Positions 7,718 through 16,570 of a stretch of 64,000 bases of DNA are shown one piece after another. Both the position numbers and the translations under genes were made by a program. Numbering within the stretch: the first letter of the stretch is position 1; every line of letters begins with the position of its first letter. The stretch lies in the NCBI GenBank assembly GCA_009379845.1, contig WHSZ01000009.1, forward strand, positions 47,529 to 111,528, in the 5' to 3' direction. Source of the DNA: Pseudonocardiaceae bacterium (lineage in GTDB: Bacteria > Actinomycetota > Actinomycetes > Mycobacteriales > Pseudonocardiaceae). The notes beneath the pieces are model-generated. The model made no database searches and was not told the origin of the DNA. It saw only the letters and a program-made list of their open reading frames with translations.

Positions 7718-8215
7718 ATGCGAACCAAGAAGTTCTTGCGAGCGATCACGGTCGCCGCCGCCTTACTGATCGGCGGTGGCCTCGCCACGGCACCGGCGAC
7801 CGCGGCACCGGCGACCGCGGCACCCGCACCCGCCGGCGGCACCGTTGTTTCGCAGGCGCCCGATGTCGGCATCGCGCGGACCGCGGACGGCGCGATCAAG
7901 TGGTTCAAGAATCGGAACGGCAGCACCGCCTACGAGGGGTACTGCGAGAGGGCGGTCCGGCTCGCGTGGGATCGCGACACCCGGCACGCGAGCGCGATCG
8001 ACCACTGGAACTCGTCAGACGGTAAGAAGCACACCACCGGCACACCGCCGAAGGGCGCGTTCGTGTTCTGGAACATCAGCGAGTACGGGCACGTCGGGAT
8101 CGCCGACGGCAACGGTGGCTTCTGGGCGACGAACGTGAACAACAAGATCGGTCACGCCAAGTCGCTGAAATACTTCAGCAACTACCTCGGGTGGAAGAAG
8201 GGCAACAGCAACTGA
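7718..8215 (+). CDS. Secreted CHAP/NlpC-like cell-wall protein
   Basis: The 165-residue protein starts at ATG 7718 with gaggag upstream. Residues 1-30 form a Sec signal peptide (MRTKKFLRAITVAAALLIGG, then ATAPATAA with a likely AxA cleavage site). A short Ala/Pro linker from tandem gcaccggcgaccgcg repeats follows. The mature domain has a Cys in YEGYCERAVRLAW, then PPKGAFVFWN and YGHVGIADGNGGFWATN, giving the Cys/His arrangement of CHAP or NlpC/P60 amidase-like folds. It may cleave peptidoglycan peptides, or be a non-enzymatic relative. Its stop is one base from the end of the convergent SARP gene. The 160-base leader has no recognised riboswitch. Confidence 0.72.
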   Translation: MRTKKFLRAITVAAALLIGGGLATAPATAAPATAAPAPAGGTVVSQAPDVGIARTADGAIKWFKNRNGSTAYEGYCERAVRLAWDRDTRHASAIDHWNSSDGKKHTTGTPPKGAFVFWNISEYGHVGIADGNGGFWATNVNNKIGHAKSLKYFSNYLGWKKGNSN

Positions 8216-8216
8216 G

Positions 8217-11108
8217 CTAGCCGGGGTCGCCGGCCGCGTCGTTTCCCTGGCGCGGCCGGCGCTCCGCTCGGTGCGCCTGCCTCAGCAACGCGAGCCCGGT
8301 GGCCTCCTCCCGCCGGTTGCCGGTCCGCCGGAACACCTCGAGCGCCCGGTCGCCCACCGCGTAGGCCTGCGCGGGTTCGCCGGCCGCGAGCAGCGTCTGG
8401 CCGAGGCCGAGCAATGCGTACGCGGTGCAGCGTTCGTCCCTTAACGCTTCCAGCATCCCAAGCGCCCTGCGCAGGCAGTCGAGGGACTCGTGAGGGTGAC
8501 CGGTTTCGCGATGCATCGTGCCGAGTTCGGTCAGCACCCGCGCCTCGCGGTGCGCGTCGCCGAGCTCTCGTGCACTGGCAAGCGCGCTGTCCAGCCACTG
8601 TGCCGCGGCGGCGTAGTCCCCCAACGTCACGTTGGTCGCGCCGATCGCGTTGCGCAGTTGCGCCTGCTCGCCCCGATCCCCCACGGCGCGCAGCGCGGTC
8701 AGCGCCTTACGGTAGTACGCGAGGGCATCCGCGGGCCGGTCTCGCACCCTGGCTACAGTGCCGAGCCCGGCGATCGCGAGCGCGGTGCCGTGCTCGGCAC
8801 CGACCTCGGCGTAGCGGTCCGCCGCCACGGACATATTCCGCTCGGCCTCGTCGTACTCATCTCGATAGAGGTGCACCTGCCCAAGCCCGCGGTGCAGCGC
8901 GGCCTGGCCGAACCGGTTTCCCGACTCACGGACCGCGGCCAGCGCAAGCCGGTGGCTGCGCTGCCAATCCTCGTATAGACCACGCAGATCGAAGAACGGC
9001 ACCGCCGCGCTGGCAAGTTGCCAACCCAGCTCGTCCAGCCCGTGCGCGGTGGCCAGCTCGACGCCGGCGAGCAAGGCGGCACGTTCCGCGGTGAACCAGC
9101 CGAGCGGATCGGCGAGCAACCGCTCGGCAAGGCGTGCTTCGAGCCGCCAGCCGGCTCGCGGCGGGGCGATGGCGCCGAACGCCCTCGGCAACCCGGCCGC
9201 GGCCCGCTGGGCGAGCGACAGCTGGGCATCGAGCAGCCTGATCAGGGCGTCCCGGCGCTCGTGCTCCGGGATCGCGTCAAGCACTTCGGCCGCGTAGCAC
9301 CGCAGTAGATCGTGAATCCGGTACCGCGGCCAGTCGCTCGCCCGCGCACCGGCAGGCGCGATCAGGTTCGCGTCCACCAGCATGTCCAGCACGTCGTCGG
9401 TGCCCCGCCTTTCGAGCAGCGGGTCCACCACCCAGCCGGGAAAGTCGCGCGCGCCGAGCATGGCGAGCAGTCCGAACGCGCGCACCGCTGGCGCAGGGAG
9501 CTGGCGCAGGCTCAGCTCGAAACTGGAGCGCACCCCGATGTCGCCGACCCGCAGCTCCGTCAACCGGTCGGACTCGCCCTCCAGCCGGTCACGCAGCGCC
9601 CGCAGGCTCCACGCCTGCCGCCCGGCCAGCCGCGCGCCCGCGACCCGGATGGCGAGCGGGAAGTACCCACAGAAGCGCACGATCTCCGCGGCTTCGACGG
9701 GTTCGGCCGCGATCCGATCCGCCCCGGCGATCGCGGCGAGTAGCTGTTCGGCTTCGTCCGCTCCGAGCGGGGATACGTCGAACTGCCGGGCGCCTGCCAG
9801 CTCGGGCATCCTGCCCCGGCTGGTGATGAGCACCGCGCAAACGCTTTCGGCCGGCAGCAGCGGGCGAACCTGCTGCGCGGCCGCGGCATCGTCGAGCAGG
9901 AGCAGCACGTGCCGCCCGGCGAGCCGGGAGCGGAACATCGCGGCGCGGGCGTCCAGCCCGGATGGCAGCGCGGCCCCGGTTACCCCCAGTGCGTGGAGGA
10001 AATCCGCGAGCACGTCGGCGGGCTCGCGGGGTGAGCTGCCGGTTGCCGTCAGGTCGGCATACAGCTGGCCGTCCGGGAACCGCTCCCGCACCCGGTGCGC
10101 GAGGTGCAGCGCCAGCGCGGATTTTCCGGTGCCAGGAGCTCCGGAGAGCACCACGACAACGGGTGCGCCGGCGCCAACCGGCGCGGTGAGCGCCGCCTCC
10201 AGGTCCGGGAGGTAACCGGTGCGCCCGGTGAAATCCGCGACGTCGGCAGGGAGCTGCCGCAGCGGGAACGGCGCGGTCTCGCCGGCGTGCGCGATTTCCC
10301 CTGCCGGATCCCCGCCGGTTGCGGCATCCTCACCCCGCAGGATCGCGGCCTGCGCCTCGCGCAGCGCCGGACCCGGTTCCACGCCGAGGTCGGCAACCAA
10401 CCGGTCGCGCGCGGTGCTGTACGCCCGCAGCGCGTCCGCCCGCCTGCCGGCACCGGCGAGTGCCAGCATGTACTGCTGCCAGAGCTGCTCGCGGTACGGG
10501 TGCTCGGTAAGCAGGCCGGCCAGCTCGGCCGCGGCCTGCTCGTGCTGCCCGAGCCGCACCTGCAGGGCGAGCCGGTCCTCCCGCACCGCGAGCCTGCTCT
10601 CCAGCAACCGCCCGACGTCCACCTCCCAGCCAGGCACGCTCGGCAGATCCTCGAGCGGATCACCGCGCCACAGCGACTCGGCCTGCTGCAGCAGGCGCAG
10701 CGCCTGCTCCGCGTCGCCCGCCCTGCGGGCCCGCGCCGCCGCTTCGGCCAGCTCACGAAAGGTGTGCGCGTCGACGGTCTCGGGCGGCACCAGCAACGCG
10801 TAGCTCGTGCCGTGCGTCACGAGCCCCTGCCCGTCCGGAAACTTCGGGAGCCGGCCGCGCAGCCGCCACACGTAGGTCTGCAGGTTGGCGGCGGCCGACC
10901 GCGGTGGGTCCCGTACCCACACCGACTCGATCAGCTGATCAGCAGGGACCGGCTTGTTGACGTTGAGCACCAGATGGGCGAGCAACACGCGCTGCTTGGT
11001 GCCGCCGAGCGGAAGACTGCGCTCGCCAAGCAGCACCTCGAGCGGCCCGAGCAGACGGAACCGCGGCACCGCCCGCGCTGCCTGATCCGCTTCCCCGTCC
11101 GCTGCCAT
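8217..11108 (-). CDS. SARP/AfsR-family transcriptional activator with NB-ARC and TPR domains
   Basis: The 963-residue regulator has an OmpR-like winged helix at about 15-95 (LLGPLEVLLGERSLPLGGTKQRVLLAHLVLN), a bacterial transcriptional activation domain at about 105-255 (DAHTFRELAEAA to GVEPGPALREAQ), an NB-ARC/STAND ATPase from about 295 with Walker A GAPGTGKSA near residue 325 and Walker B VLLLLDDA, and TPR repeats from about 690 to the end. AfsR-like proteins activate secondary-metabolite or morphological genes after ATP-dependent oligomerisation. No biosynthetic cluster is visible nearby, so the target is unknown. Start ATG 11108; it converges with the CHAP-like gene. Confidence 0.92.
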   Translation of the reverse strand: MAADGEADQAARAVPRFRLLGPLEVLLGERSLPLGGTKQRVLLAHLVLNVNKPVPADQLIESVWVRDPPRSAAANLQTYVWRLRGRLPKFPDGQGLVTHGTSYALLVPPETVDAHTFRELAEAAARARRAGDAEQALRLLQQAESLWRGDPLEDLPSVPGWEVDVGRLLESRLAVREDRLALQVRLGQHEQAAAELAGLLTEHPYREQLWQQYMLALAGAGRRADALRAYSTARDRLVADLGVEPGPALREAQAAILRGEDAATGGDPAGEIAHAGETAPFPLRQLPADVADFTGRTGYLPDLEAALTAPVGAGAPVVVVLSGAPGTGKSALALHLAHRVRERFPDGQLYADLTATGSSPREPADVLADFLHALGVTGAALPSGLDARAAMFRSRLAGRHVLLLLDDAAAAQQVRPLLPAESVCAVLITSRGRMPELAGARQFDVSPLGADEAEQLLAAIAGADRIAAEPVEAAEIVRFCGYFPLAIRVAGARLAGRQAWSLRALRDRLEGESDRLTELRVGDIGVRSSFELSLRQLPAPAVRAFGLLAMLGARDFPGWVVDPLLERRGTDDVLDMLVDANLIAPAGARASDWPRYRIHDLLRCYAAEVLDAIPEHERRDALIRLLDAQLSLAQRAAAGLPRAFGAIAPPRAGWRLEARLAERLLADPLGWFTAERAALLAGVELATAHGLDELGWQLASAAVPFFDLRGLYEDWQRSHRLALAAVRESGNRFGQAALHRGLGQVHLYRDEYDEAERNMSVAADRYAEVGAEHGTALAIAGLGTVARVRDRPADALAYYRKALTALRAVGDRGEQAQLRNAIGATNVTLGDYAAAAQWLDSALASARELGDAHREARVLTELGTMHRETGHPHESLDCLRRALGMLEALRDERCTAYALLGLGQTLLAAGEPAQAYAVGDRALEVFRRTGNRREEATGLALLRQAHRAERRPRQGNDAAGDPG

Positions 11109-11172
11109 GGCCGCAGACTAAACGGCACCGCCGGGGCCACGAGGCTTTTCGTTGCCATAGCAACCAAAATGC

Positions 11173-14004
11173 TCAGGTGCGCGAGGCGAGCAACTCCGCG
11201 AGATGCACTCCGCGACGGTCGATCAGGTCGTCCAGCTGCGTGCGGCAGGAGAAGCCGTCCGCAAGCACCGTCGCGTCCTCGCTCGCGGCCCGCACCGCCG
11301 GCAGCAGTGCGGTTTCGGCCACCGCGGTTGACACCTCGTAGTGGCCCCGCTCGAAGCCGAAGTTGCCAGCCAGCCCACAGCACCCGCCGACCGCGTTCAG
11401 GGTCGCCCCGGCGCCGCGCAGCAGCTCCCTGTCCTTCTGCCAGCCGAGCACCGCGTGATGGTGGCAATGCGGCTGAGCCACGATCTCCAGCCCGGTCAGG
11501 TCCGGCGGGCTCCAGCCGTCCCGCCGGGAAAGCAGTTCGGCCAGCGTGTGGGTACCGTCCGCAACGGCGGCCGCGGCGGCGTCCCTCGGGCCGAGCAGCT
11601 CTTGCGCGTCGCTGCGCAGCGCCGCGGTGCAGGACGGTTCGAGCCCCACGATCGGAACATCGGTACCGCCTTCGGCGGCAAGGGAATCCACCGAGCGGCG
11701 CAGGATCCGCCTGGCCGCGTCCAGCTGCCCGGTGGAGATCCAGGTCAGCCCGCAGCACAGCCGGCGCCGCGGAATCCGGACCCGGTACCCGGCGCCCTCG
11801 AGTACCCGCACCGCCGCGATGCCCACCTCAGGGGAGAAGTGGTTGGTGAACGTGTCCACCCATAGCAGCACCGGATCGCCGTCCGGTGCGGTCGGCCGAT
11901 GGTCGGCGAACCACTGCCGGAACGTCCTCGTCGCGAACGCGGGAAGCGAGCGGCGCGTGTCGACCCCGCCCAGCCGCATCGCCAGCTTGGACAGCGAGGT
12001 ACTGGCCAGCACCCGGTTGGTCAGCTTCGGGGCCACCGAGGCCGCGCGAGCCAGCCGGGGCAGCCACCCGAGGCTGTAATGCGTCGCGGGGCGCAGCCGG
12101 CGGCGGTAGGTCTGGTGCAATGCCTCGGCCTTGTACGTGGCCATGTCGATCCCAGTTGGACAGTCGGACGCGCATCCCTTGCAGGACAAGCACAAGTCCA
12201 GCACTTCGTGAACCTCCGGTGAGCGCCACCCGCCCCGCACAAGCGAGCCGTTCACCATCTCCTGCAACACCCTGGCACGGCCGCGGGTGGAGTCCTTCTC
12301 GTCCCTTGTCGCCAGATACGAAGGGCACATCACGCCGCCGGACGCGGTGGTGTCCGCCCGGCACTTGCCGACACCGGTACAGCGATGCACCGCCATGGAC
12401 AGGTCGCCACGATCGTCCGCATAGTGGAAGCCGAGCCCGCGCGTCACGCTCGGTGCCTCCGCGACCCGGACATCCGCGTCCACCGGGCGCGGGCGCACGA
12501 TGATCCCCGGGTTGAGCAGATCGTCCGGGTCGAAGATCGCCTTGAACGCCGCGAACGTGCTCATCGCGTCGGACGAGTACATCAGCGGCAGCAGCTCACC
12601 CCGCGCCCTGCCGTCGCCGTGCTCGCCGGACATCGACCCGCCGTACGAGGCGACCAGCTTCGCCGCCTCGGTGAGGAACTCCCGGAACCGCCTGCGACCG
12701 TCCGAGACCTCCAGCGGGAAATCGATCCTGATGTGCACGCAGCCGTCCCCGAAATGGCCGTACGGCACACCCGTGAACCCGTAGGAATCCAGCAGTGCCT
12801 CGAACTCGCGCAGGTAGCCGCCCAGCTTGTCGGGCGGCACGGCGGCGTCCTCCCAGCCGGCGTGCGCGGGCGCGCCGGCGACCGAACGGGCGGACAGCCC
12901 GGCGCCGTCCTCGCGGATCCGCCACAGCACGGCGGCCTGCGCCGGATCGGTGACGACGCGGCTGTCCAGCGCCGAGGAATCGCGCACCACGGCCGCCGCG
13001 GCTGCCTCCAGCCCGGCGGCGTCCGCTCCGCCGAGCTCGACGAACAGCCACCCCGACCCGTCCGGCAAGTCGGGCACCGCGGAAGGGCCACGCCGGCGCC
13101 GCACCACGTCGGTGATCCGCGCGTCCAGTCCCTCAACGGCGACCGGTCCGTGCTCGAGCATCGCCGGCACATGGTCCGCCGCCGCGGCCATATCGGGATA
13201 GCCGAGCACCACAAGCGCCGACGCGGCTGGCGCCCGCACCAGGCGCACGGTCGCGCTGAGCAATACCGCGCAGCTGCCCTCGGTGCCGACCAATGCCTTG
13301 GCCAGATCGGATCCGCGCTCCGGCAACAGGTGCTCGAGTGAGTAGCCGGAAACCTGGCGGCCGAACCGCCCCAACTCGGTGCGCACGACGGACAGCGAGG
13401 AGCCGATCAGATCGTGCACGGCCGCGGCGGTCGCCGAGGAATCGCGATCAAGGCCGGCGCCGGCCCGCAGTCGCTCGCCGGTTCCGGTCAGCACGTCCAG
13501 CTCCACCACGTTGTCGGCGGTGCGGCCGTAACCGAGCGCGCGCGACCCGCACGCGTTGTTTCCGATCATGCCGCCGACCGTGCAACGGTTGTGCGTCGAA
13601 GGGTCGGGACCGAACCGCAACCCGTGCGGCGCCGCGGCGCGTTGCAGGTCGGCCAGCACCACGCCCGGGTCCACCACCGCGGTGCGGTTCTCCGGGTCGA
13701 CGGAGTGCACCCGGTTCAGGTGTTGCGCGAAGTCCAGCACCACGCCCGGCCCCACCGCGTTGCCCGCGATGGAGGTTCCGGCTCCGCGCGAAGTGAGCGG
13801 CACGCCGAGCTCGCGGCACACCCGCAACGCCGCCCGCACCTCGTCGGTCGATCGCGGGAAGACCACCGCGAGCGGTGGAACGCGGTACAGCGATGCGTCC
13901 GCGGAATACTCGCCGCGCCGGCGGGTGGAGACGTCCACTTCGGCGATTCCCGCCTCGCTCAACGCCACGCGCAGCTGTTCGGGAGAGGCCTGGCTTACGT
14001 TCAT
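11173..14004 (-). CDS. FAD-linked D-2-hydroxyacid dehydrogenase with Fe-S and CCG domains
   Basis: The 943-residue enzyme fuses an FAD-binding PCMH domain (VPLTSRGAGTSIAGNAVGPG, then DPSTHNRCTVGGMIGNNACG), the FAD-oxidase C-terminal domain (SGEHGDGRARGELLP), a ferredoxin-like region with CTGVGKCRADT and CLSCKGCASDCPTG (residues about 540-610), and two CCG heterodisulfide-reductase-type domains (CCGLTWISTG near 750, CCGLAGNFGFERGHY near 876). This matches Dld-II/GlcD-F fusions that oxidise D-lactate, D-2-hydroxyglutarate or similar and pass electrons to the quinone pool. Start ATG 14004 fits the family; the frame is open to 14199. It is divergent from the GntR regulator and probably shares its regulation. 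Confidence 0.9.
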   Translation of the reverse strand: MNVSQASPEQLRVALSEAGIAEVDVSTRRRGEYSADASLYRVPPLAVVFPRSTDEVRAALRVCRELGVPLTSRGAGTSIAGNAVGPGVVLDFAQHLNRVHSVDPENRTAVVDPGVVLADLQRAAAPHGLRFGPDPSTHNRCTVGGMIGNNACGSRALGYGRTADNVVELDVLTGTGERLRAGAGLDRDSSATAAAVHDLIGSSLSVVRTELGRFGRQVSGYSLEHLLPERGSDLAKALVGTEGSCAVLLSATVRLVRAPAASALVVLGYPDMAAAADHVPAMLEHGPVAVEGLDARITDVVRRRRGPSAVPDLPDGSGWLFVELGGADAAGLEAAAAAVVRDSSALDSRVVTDPAQAAVLWRIREDGAGLSARSVAGAPAHAGWEDAAVPPDKLGGYLREFEALLDSYGFTGVPYGHFGDGCVHIRIDFPLEVSDGRRRFREFLTEAAKLVASYGGSMSGEHGDGRARGELLPLMYSSDAMSTFAAFKAIFDPDDLLNPGIIVRPRPVDADVRVAEAPSVTRGLGFHYADDRGDLSMAVHRCTGVGKCRADTTASGGVMCPSYLATRDEKDSTRGRARVLQEMVNGSLVRGGWRSPEVHEVLDLCLSCKGCASDCPTGIDMATYKAEALHQTYRRRLRPATHYSLGWLPRLARAASVAPKLTNRVLASTSLSKLAMRLGGVDTRRSLPAFATRTFRQWFADHRPTAPDGDPVLLWVDTFTNHFSPEVGIAAVRVLEGAGYRVRIPRRRLCCGLTWISTGQLDAARRILRRSVDSLAAEGGTDVPIVGLEPSCTAALRSDAQELLGPRDAAAAAVADGTHTLAELLSRRDGWSPPDLTGLEIVAQPHCHHHAVLGWQKDRELLRGAGATLNAVGGCCGLAGNFGFERGHYEVSTAVAETALLPAVRAASEDATVLADGFSCRTQLDDLIDRRGVHLAELLASRT

Positions 14005-14172
14005 GACCAACTTTCTTCGGTAGTAGCTCGGGTTTTCCGACCTTACCTGGCGGGTGTACGCACCAGCTTCGCCGCGCGACGCCCGACCGGCGGCCGTCCG
14101 GTCGAACGTGCTCCGGTCCGGGCGCCCGGACACCTGTGACGTGTCGCACAACGTCCTGTCGGCGGCATGTGG

Positions 14173-14194
14173 CATGCGGTATACCACCCGCATG
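14173..14194. promoter_or_regulatory. Candidate GntR operator overlapping the possible regulator starts
   Basis: CATGCGG (14173-14179) and CCGCATG (14188-14194) are inverted repeats; within them GGTATACC (14178-14185) is a second, exact 8-base palindrome of the type bound by FadR-like (FCD) GntR regulators. It overlaps the upstream ATG at 14174 and touches the ATG at 14192, and lies between the divergent dehydrogenase and GntR genes. Confidence 0.5.
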
Positions 14195-14893
14195 GCCACA
14201 CCGGACCCGCTGGCAGCGCTGCCTCAGATCGAGGCGTTGACCAGGTCCGAGCGGGCCTACGACGCGCTGGAGAGCGCGATCGTGCACTGCCAGCTACCGC
14301 CCGGAACGGCACTGAGTGATCGGCAGCTGTCCGAGGCGCTCGGGGTGAGCCGAACCCCGATCCGGGAAGCCATGCACAGCCTCGAGGCGGCCGGGCTCGT
14401 GGTGCGCCGCGGCGGACGTTTCGTCGTCGCCGGGTTCACCACGCGCGACGCACGCGAACTGTTCGAGTTGCGCAGGCGCCTCGAACCGGCCGGGCTCGAG
14501 CATCTCGCGGAGAGCTGGGATCCGGCCGGCGTGCACGAGCTGTCCACGTTTTTCGACGAGTTCCCGAAACACCTACCCGACGGTCCCTACGACGAATACC
14601 TGAAACGCGATCACCAGTTCCACAAGCTCATCGTGGAATGGAGCGACAACTCTCGGCTCGTACAGTTCTACGAAATCGTAGAAAAGCAGATAAACCGAAT
14701 TCGCCACTATCTCGCTCCCGGCTATCGCGGCCGGATGGAACAGGTCGTTCACGAACACCAAGAGATTTGTGACGCGATAGCCAGAAAGGATGTCGAATCC
14801 GCCCGTGCGGCACTGCTCAGCCATCTACGGAAAGGCGAGCAGGCGATGATCGAGTATCTGGCGTCCCAACGGAACACCGAGCAGAGCAGCTAA
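14192..14893 (+). CDS. GntR/FCD-family transcriptional regulator
   Basis: The 233-residue protein has a GntR winged helix (AYDALESAIVHCQLPPGTALSDRQLSEALGVSRTPIREAMHSLEAAGLVVRRGGRFVV in short segments) and a C-terminal FCD all-helical ligand domain with metal/acid ligands expected at FHKLIVEWSDN and HEHQEICDAI. It probably controls the downstream tripartite transporter operon and the divergent hydroxyacid dehydrogenase, sensing an organic acid. ATG 14192 was chosen because the earlier ATG at 14174 lies inside an operator-like palindrome; neither has a clear Shine-Dalgarno. Confidence 0.85.
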   Translation: MATPDPLAALPQIEALTRSERAYDALESAIVHCQLPPGTALSDRQLSEALGVSRTPIREAMHSLEAAGLVVRRGGRFVVAGFTTRDARELFELRRRLEPAGLEHLAESWDPAGVHELSTFFDEFPKHLPDGPYDEYLKRDHQFHKLIVEWSDNSRLVQFYEIVEKQINRIRHYLAPGYRGRMEQVVHEHQEICDAIARKDVESARAALLSHLRKGEQAMIEYLASQRNTEQSS

Positions 14894-14980
14894 CAACCGC
14901 CAACAGCGCACTCGTGGACGGGTGTATTCCGCCTGCCCGCGGGACGGTCGTCTTTAACTCGACGGGGAGTTGAGGCACAT

Positions 14981-15994
14981 ATGCACAGCACACGGCTCAC
15001 CCGGCGCAGCGCGCTTCGGTACGGCGCCGGGCTCGCCTCCGGCGTTCTCGGGCCTACCCTTCTCACCGGGTGCGGCAGCTCCGCGAGCGCCGACGCGTTC
15101 CCGGACCGCCCCATCCAGGTCATCATCGCCTACGCGGCCGGTGGCGGCACCGACGTGGGCGCCCGAATCCTTCAGCCCTACGTCGAAGCCGAACTCGGCG
15201 TGCCGATCGAGGTGGTGAACAGGCCGGGCGGCGGCGGCTGGTCCGGCTGGAACGAGATCGTCACCGCCGAACCGACCGGATATGTCATCGGATTCATCAA
15301 TACCCCGAATTTCATGACCGGGTATCTCGATCCGCGTCTCGGCAGAACCGAGATCAGCTACGAGAACTTCACCCCGCTCGGCAATCAGGTCACCGACTTC
15401 AGCGCCGTCGCGATACATCCGGACGACGACCGGTTCGACGACCTGCCAGGGGTGATCAACCACGCCCGCGGGCAGGCACTGACCGTGACCTCAACCGGGG
15501 TCGGCAGCGATGACCACTACGCCTCCCTCGGCCTTTCCGACCGGTACGGAACCCAATTCGACGTGCTGCACGGCGAGGGCGCCTCGGACGGCATCACGGC
15601 GCTGCTGGGACGTCACGTGGATCTCGCCTTCGCGAACGTCGGCGAGCTCAAGTCGCTGCACGACGACGGCGAGCTGAAGGTCGTCGGCGTCATGGCGGAC
15701 GGGCGCCAGCGCTCACCGCACCTGCCCGACGTACCCACCTTCGAAGAGGAAGGGTTCGGCGGCTTCTCCTCGTGGTCCTCGCGTGGTCTCGCCGGCCCGG
15801 CGAACATCGACCCGCGAGTCGTGGACAAGCTCGCCGGGGCGATCAAACGTGGCATCCAGAATCGTGAACACATCGGGCAGCTCGCCGAGCAGGGACTCGC
15901 GGTCGACTACCGCAGCCCCTCGGAACACAAGAAAATGCTCATCCGGGACGAGCGGACCACCCGCCAGCTCGGCACGAAATACATCTGGGGCTGA
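14981..15994 (+). CDS. tctC: Tripartite tricarboxylate transporter substrate-binding lipoprotein (Bug/TctC family)
   Basis: The 337-residue extracytoplasmic binding protein has a twin-arginine-type N-terminus (RRSALRYG) and a lipobox LTGC at about residue 31. The mature part follows the Bug pattern: FPDRPIQVIIAYAAGGGTDVGAR, the carboxylate-binding loop region, VVNRPGGGGWSGW, then DVPTFEEEGFGGF near the end. It delivers a carboxylated solute to TctA/TctB. Start ATG 14981 has ggggagttgagg upstream. It begins an apparent operon tctC-tctB-tctA-FAH-RraA-Ldh. The substrate is unknown; downstream enzymes suggest a hydroxy- or oxo-dicarboxylate. Confidence 0.88.
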   Translation: MHSTRLTRRSALRYGAGLASGVLGPTLLTGCGSSASADAFPDRPIQVIIAYAAGGGTDVGARILQPYVEAELGVPIEVVNRPGGGGWSGWNEIVTAEPTGYVIGFINTPNFMTGYLDPRLGRTEISYENFTPLGNQVTDFSAVAIHPDDDRFDDLPGVINHARGQALTVTSTGVGSDDHYASLGLSDRYGTQFDVLHGEGASDGITALLGRHVDLAFANVGELKSLHDDGELKVVGVMADGRQRSPHLPDVPTFEEEGFGGFSSWSSRGLAGPANIDPRVVDKLAGAIKRGIQNREHIGQLAEQGLAVDYRSPSEHKKMLIRDERTTRQLGTKYIWG

Positions 15995-16042
15995 GCACAC
16001 CCTGGCCCGAAGCTCCGCCGTCACCAGTGAGGATGGTAGTTC

Positions 16043-16567
16043 GTGATATCCACAAAGTCGTCGATATCCAAGCAATCCCGGTACCGGAACGCGGATGGTA
16101 TCGCCGGTTCGGCGATCGTCGCGTTCGCCATCATCATGTTCGCCTTCAGCTTCGAATTCACCGGCGAAGCCGCGATATGGCCCCGCGCCGTACTGGTGTT
16201 ATTGCTCGTGCTCGGCATCGTGCTCGTCGTCCGTGCCGGCCGGGATCCGAAACCGTCCCAGCGAACCGACGGCACCCCGCAACACGACGACCAGCACAAC
16301 ATCGATGGTGAGTCGCTCAGCCGCACGGTCGTGGCCGCGCCGATGGCCGTGCTTCTCATGGTCATCGGTTACGCCGCGCTGCTGGAGATCATCGGTTTCT
16401 TCCCGTCCACTGTGGCATTCCTCGCCGGAATCCTCTGGTACCAGCGGGTAAGGAACATCGTGGCGGCGCTCGGCATCGTGCTGGTGTTGAACCTGGTCAT
16501 CTACTACCTGTTCGTCTTCGAGCTGAACGTGCAGCTACCCACCGGCATCTTGTTCGGGGAGGGGTGA
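16043..16567 (+). CDS. tctB: Tripartite tricarboxylate transporter small membrane subunit TctB
   Basis: The 174-residue protein has four predicted membrane helices: AGSAIVAFAIIMFAFSFEF, AVLVLLLVLGIVLVV, VLLMVIGYAALLEIIGFF and the C-terminal NIVAALGIVLVLNLVIYYLF. A hydrophilic loop rich in Gln/Asp/Arg separates helices 2 and 3. This is the TctB topology and size. The start is GTG 16043, preceded by gaggatgg. The position between tctC and tctA confirms the assignment although TctB sequences are poorly conserved. Confidence 0.82.
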   Translation: MISTKSSISKQSRYRNADGIAGSAIVAFAIIMFAFSFEFTGEAAIWPRAVLVLLLVLGIVLVVRAGRDPKPSQRTDGTPQHDDQHNIDGESLSRTVVAAPMAVLLMVIGYAALLEIIGFFPSTVAFLAGILWYQRVRNIVAALGIVLVLNLVIYYLFVFELNVQLPTGILFGEG

Positions 16568-16570
16568 GCC

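Noticed and set aside
5343..8025. Very long plus-strand open frames over the PdxA/DUF1537 genes
   Set aside because: They overlap well-supported minus-strand genes and read as low-complexity Arg/Gly/His or Ser/Thr/Ala runs typical of antisense frames in high-GC DNA.
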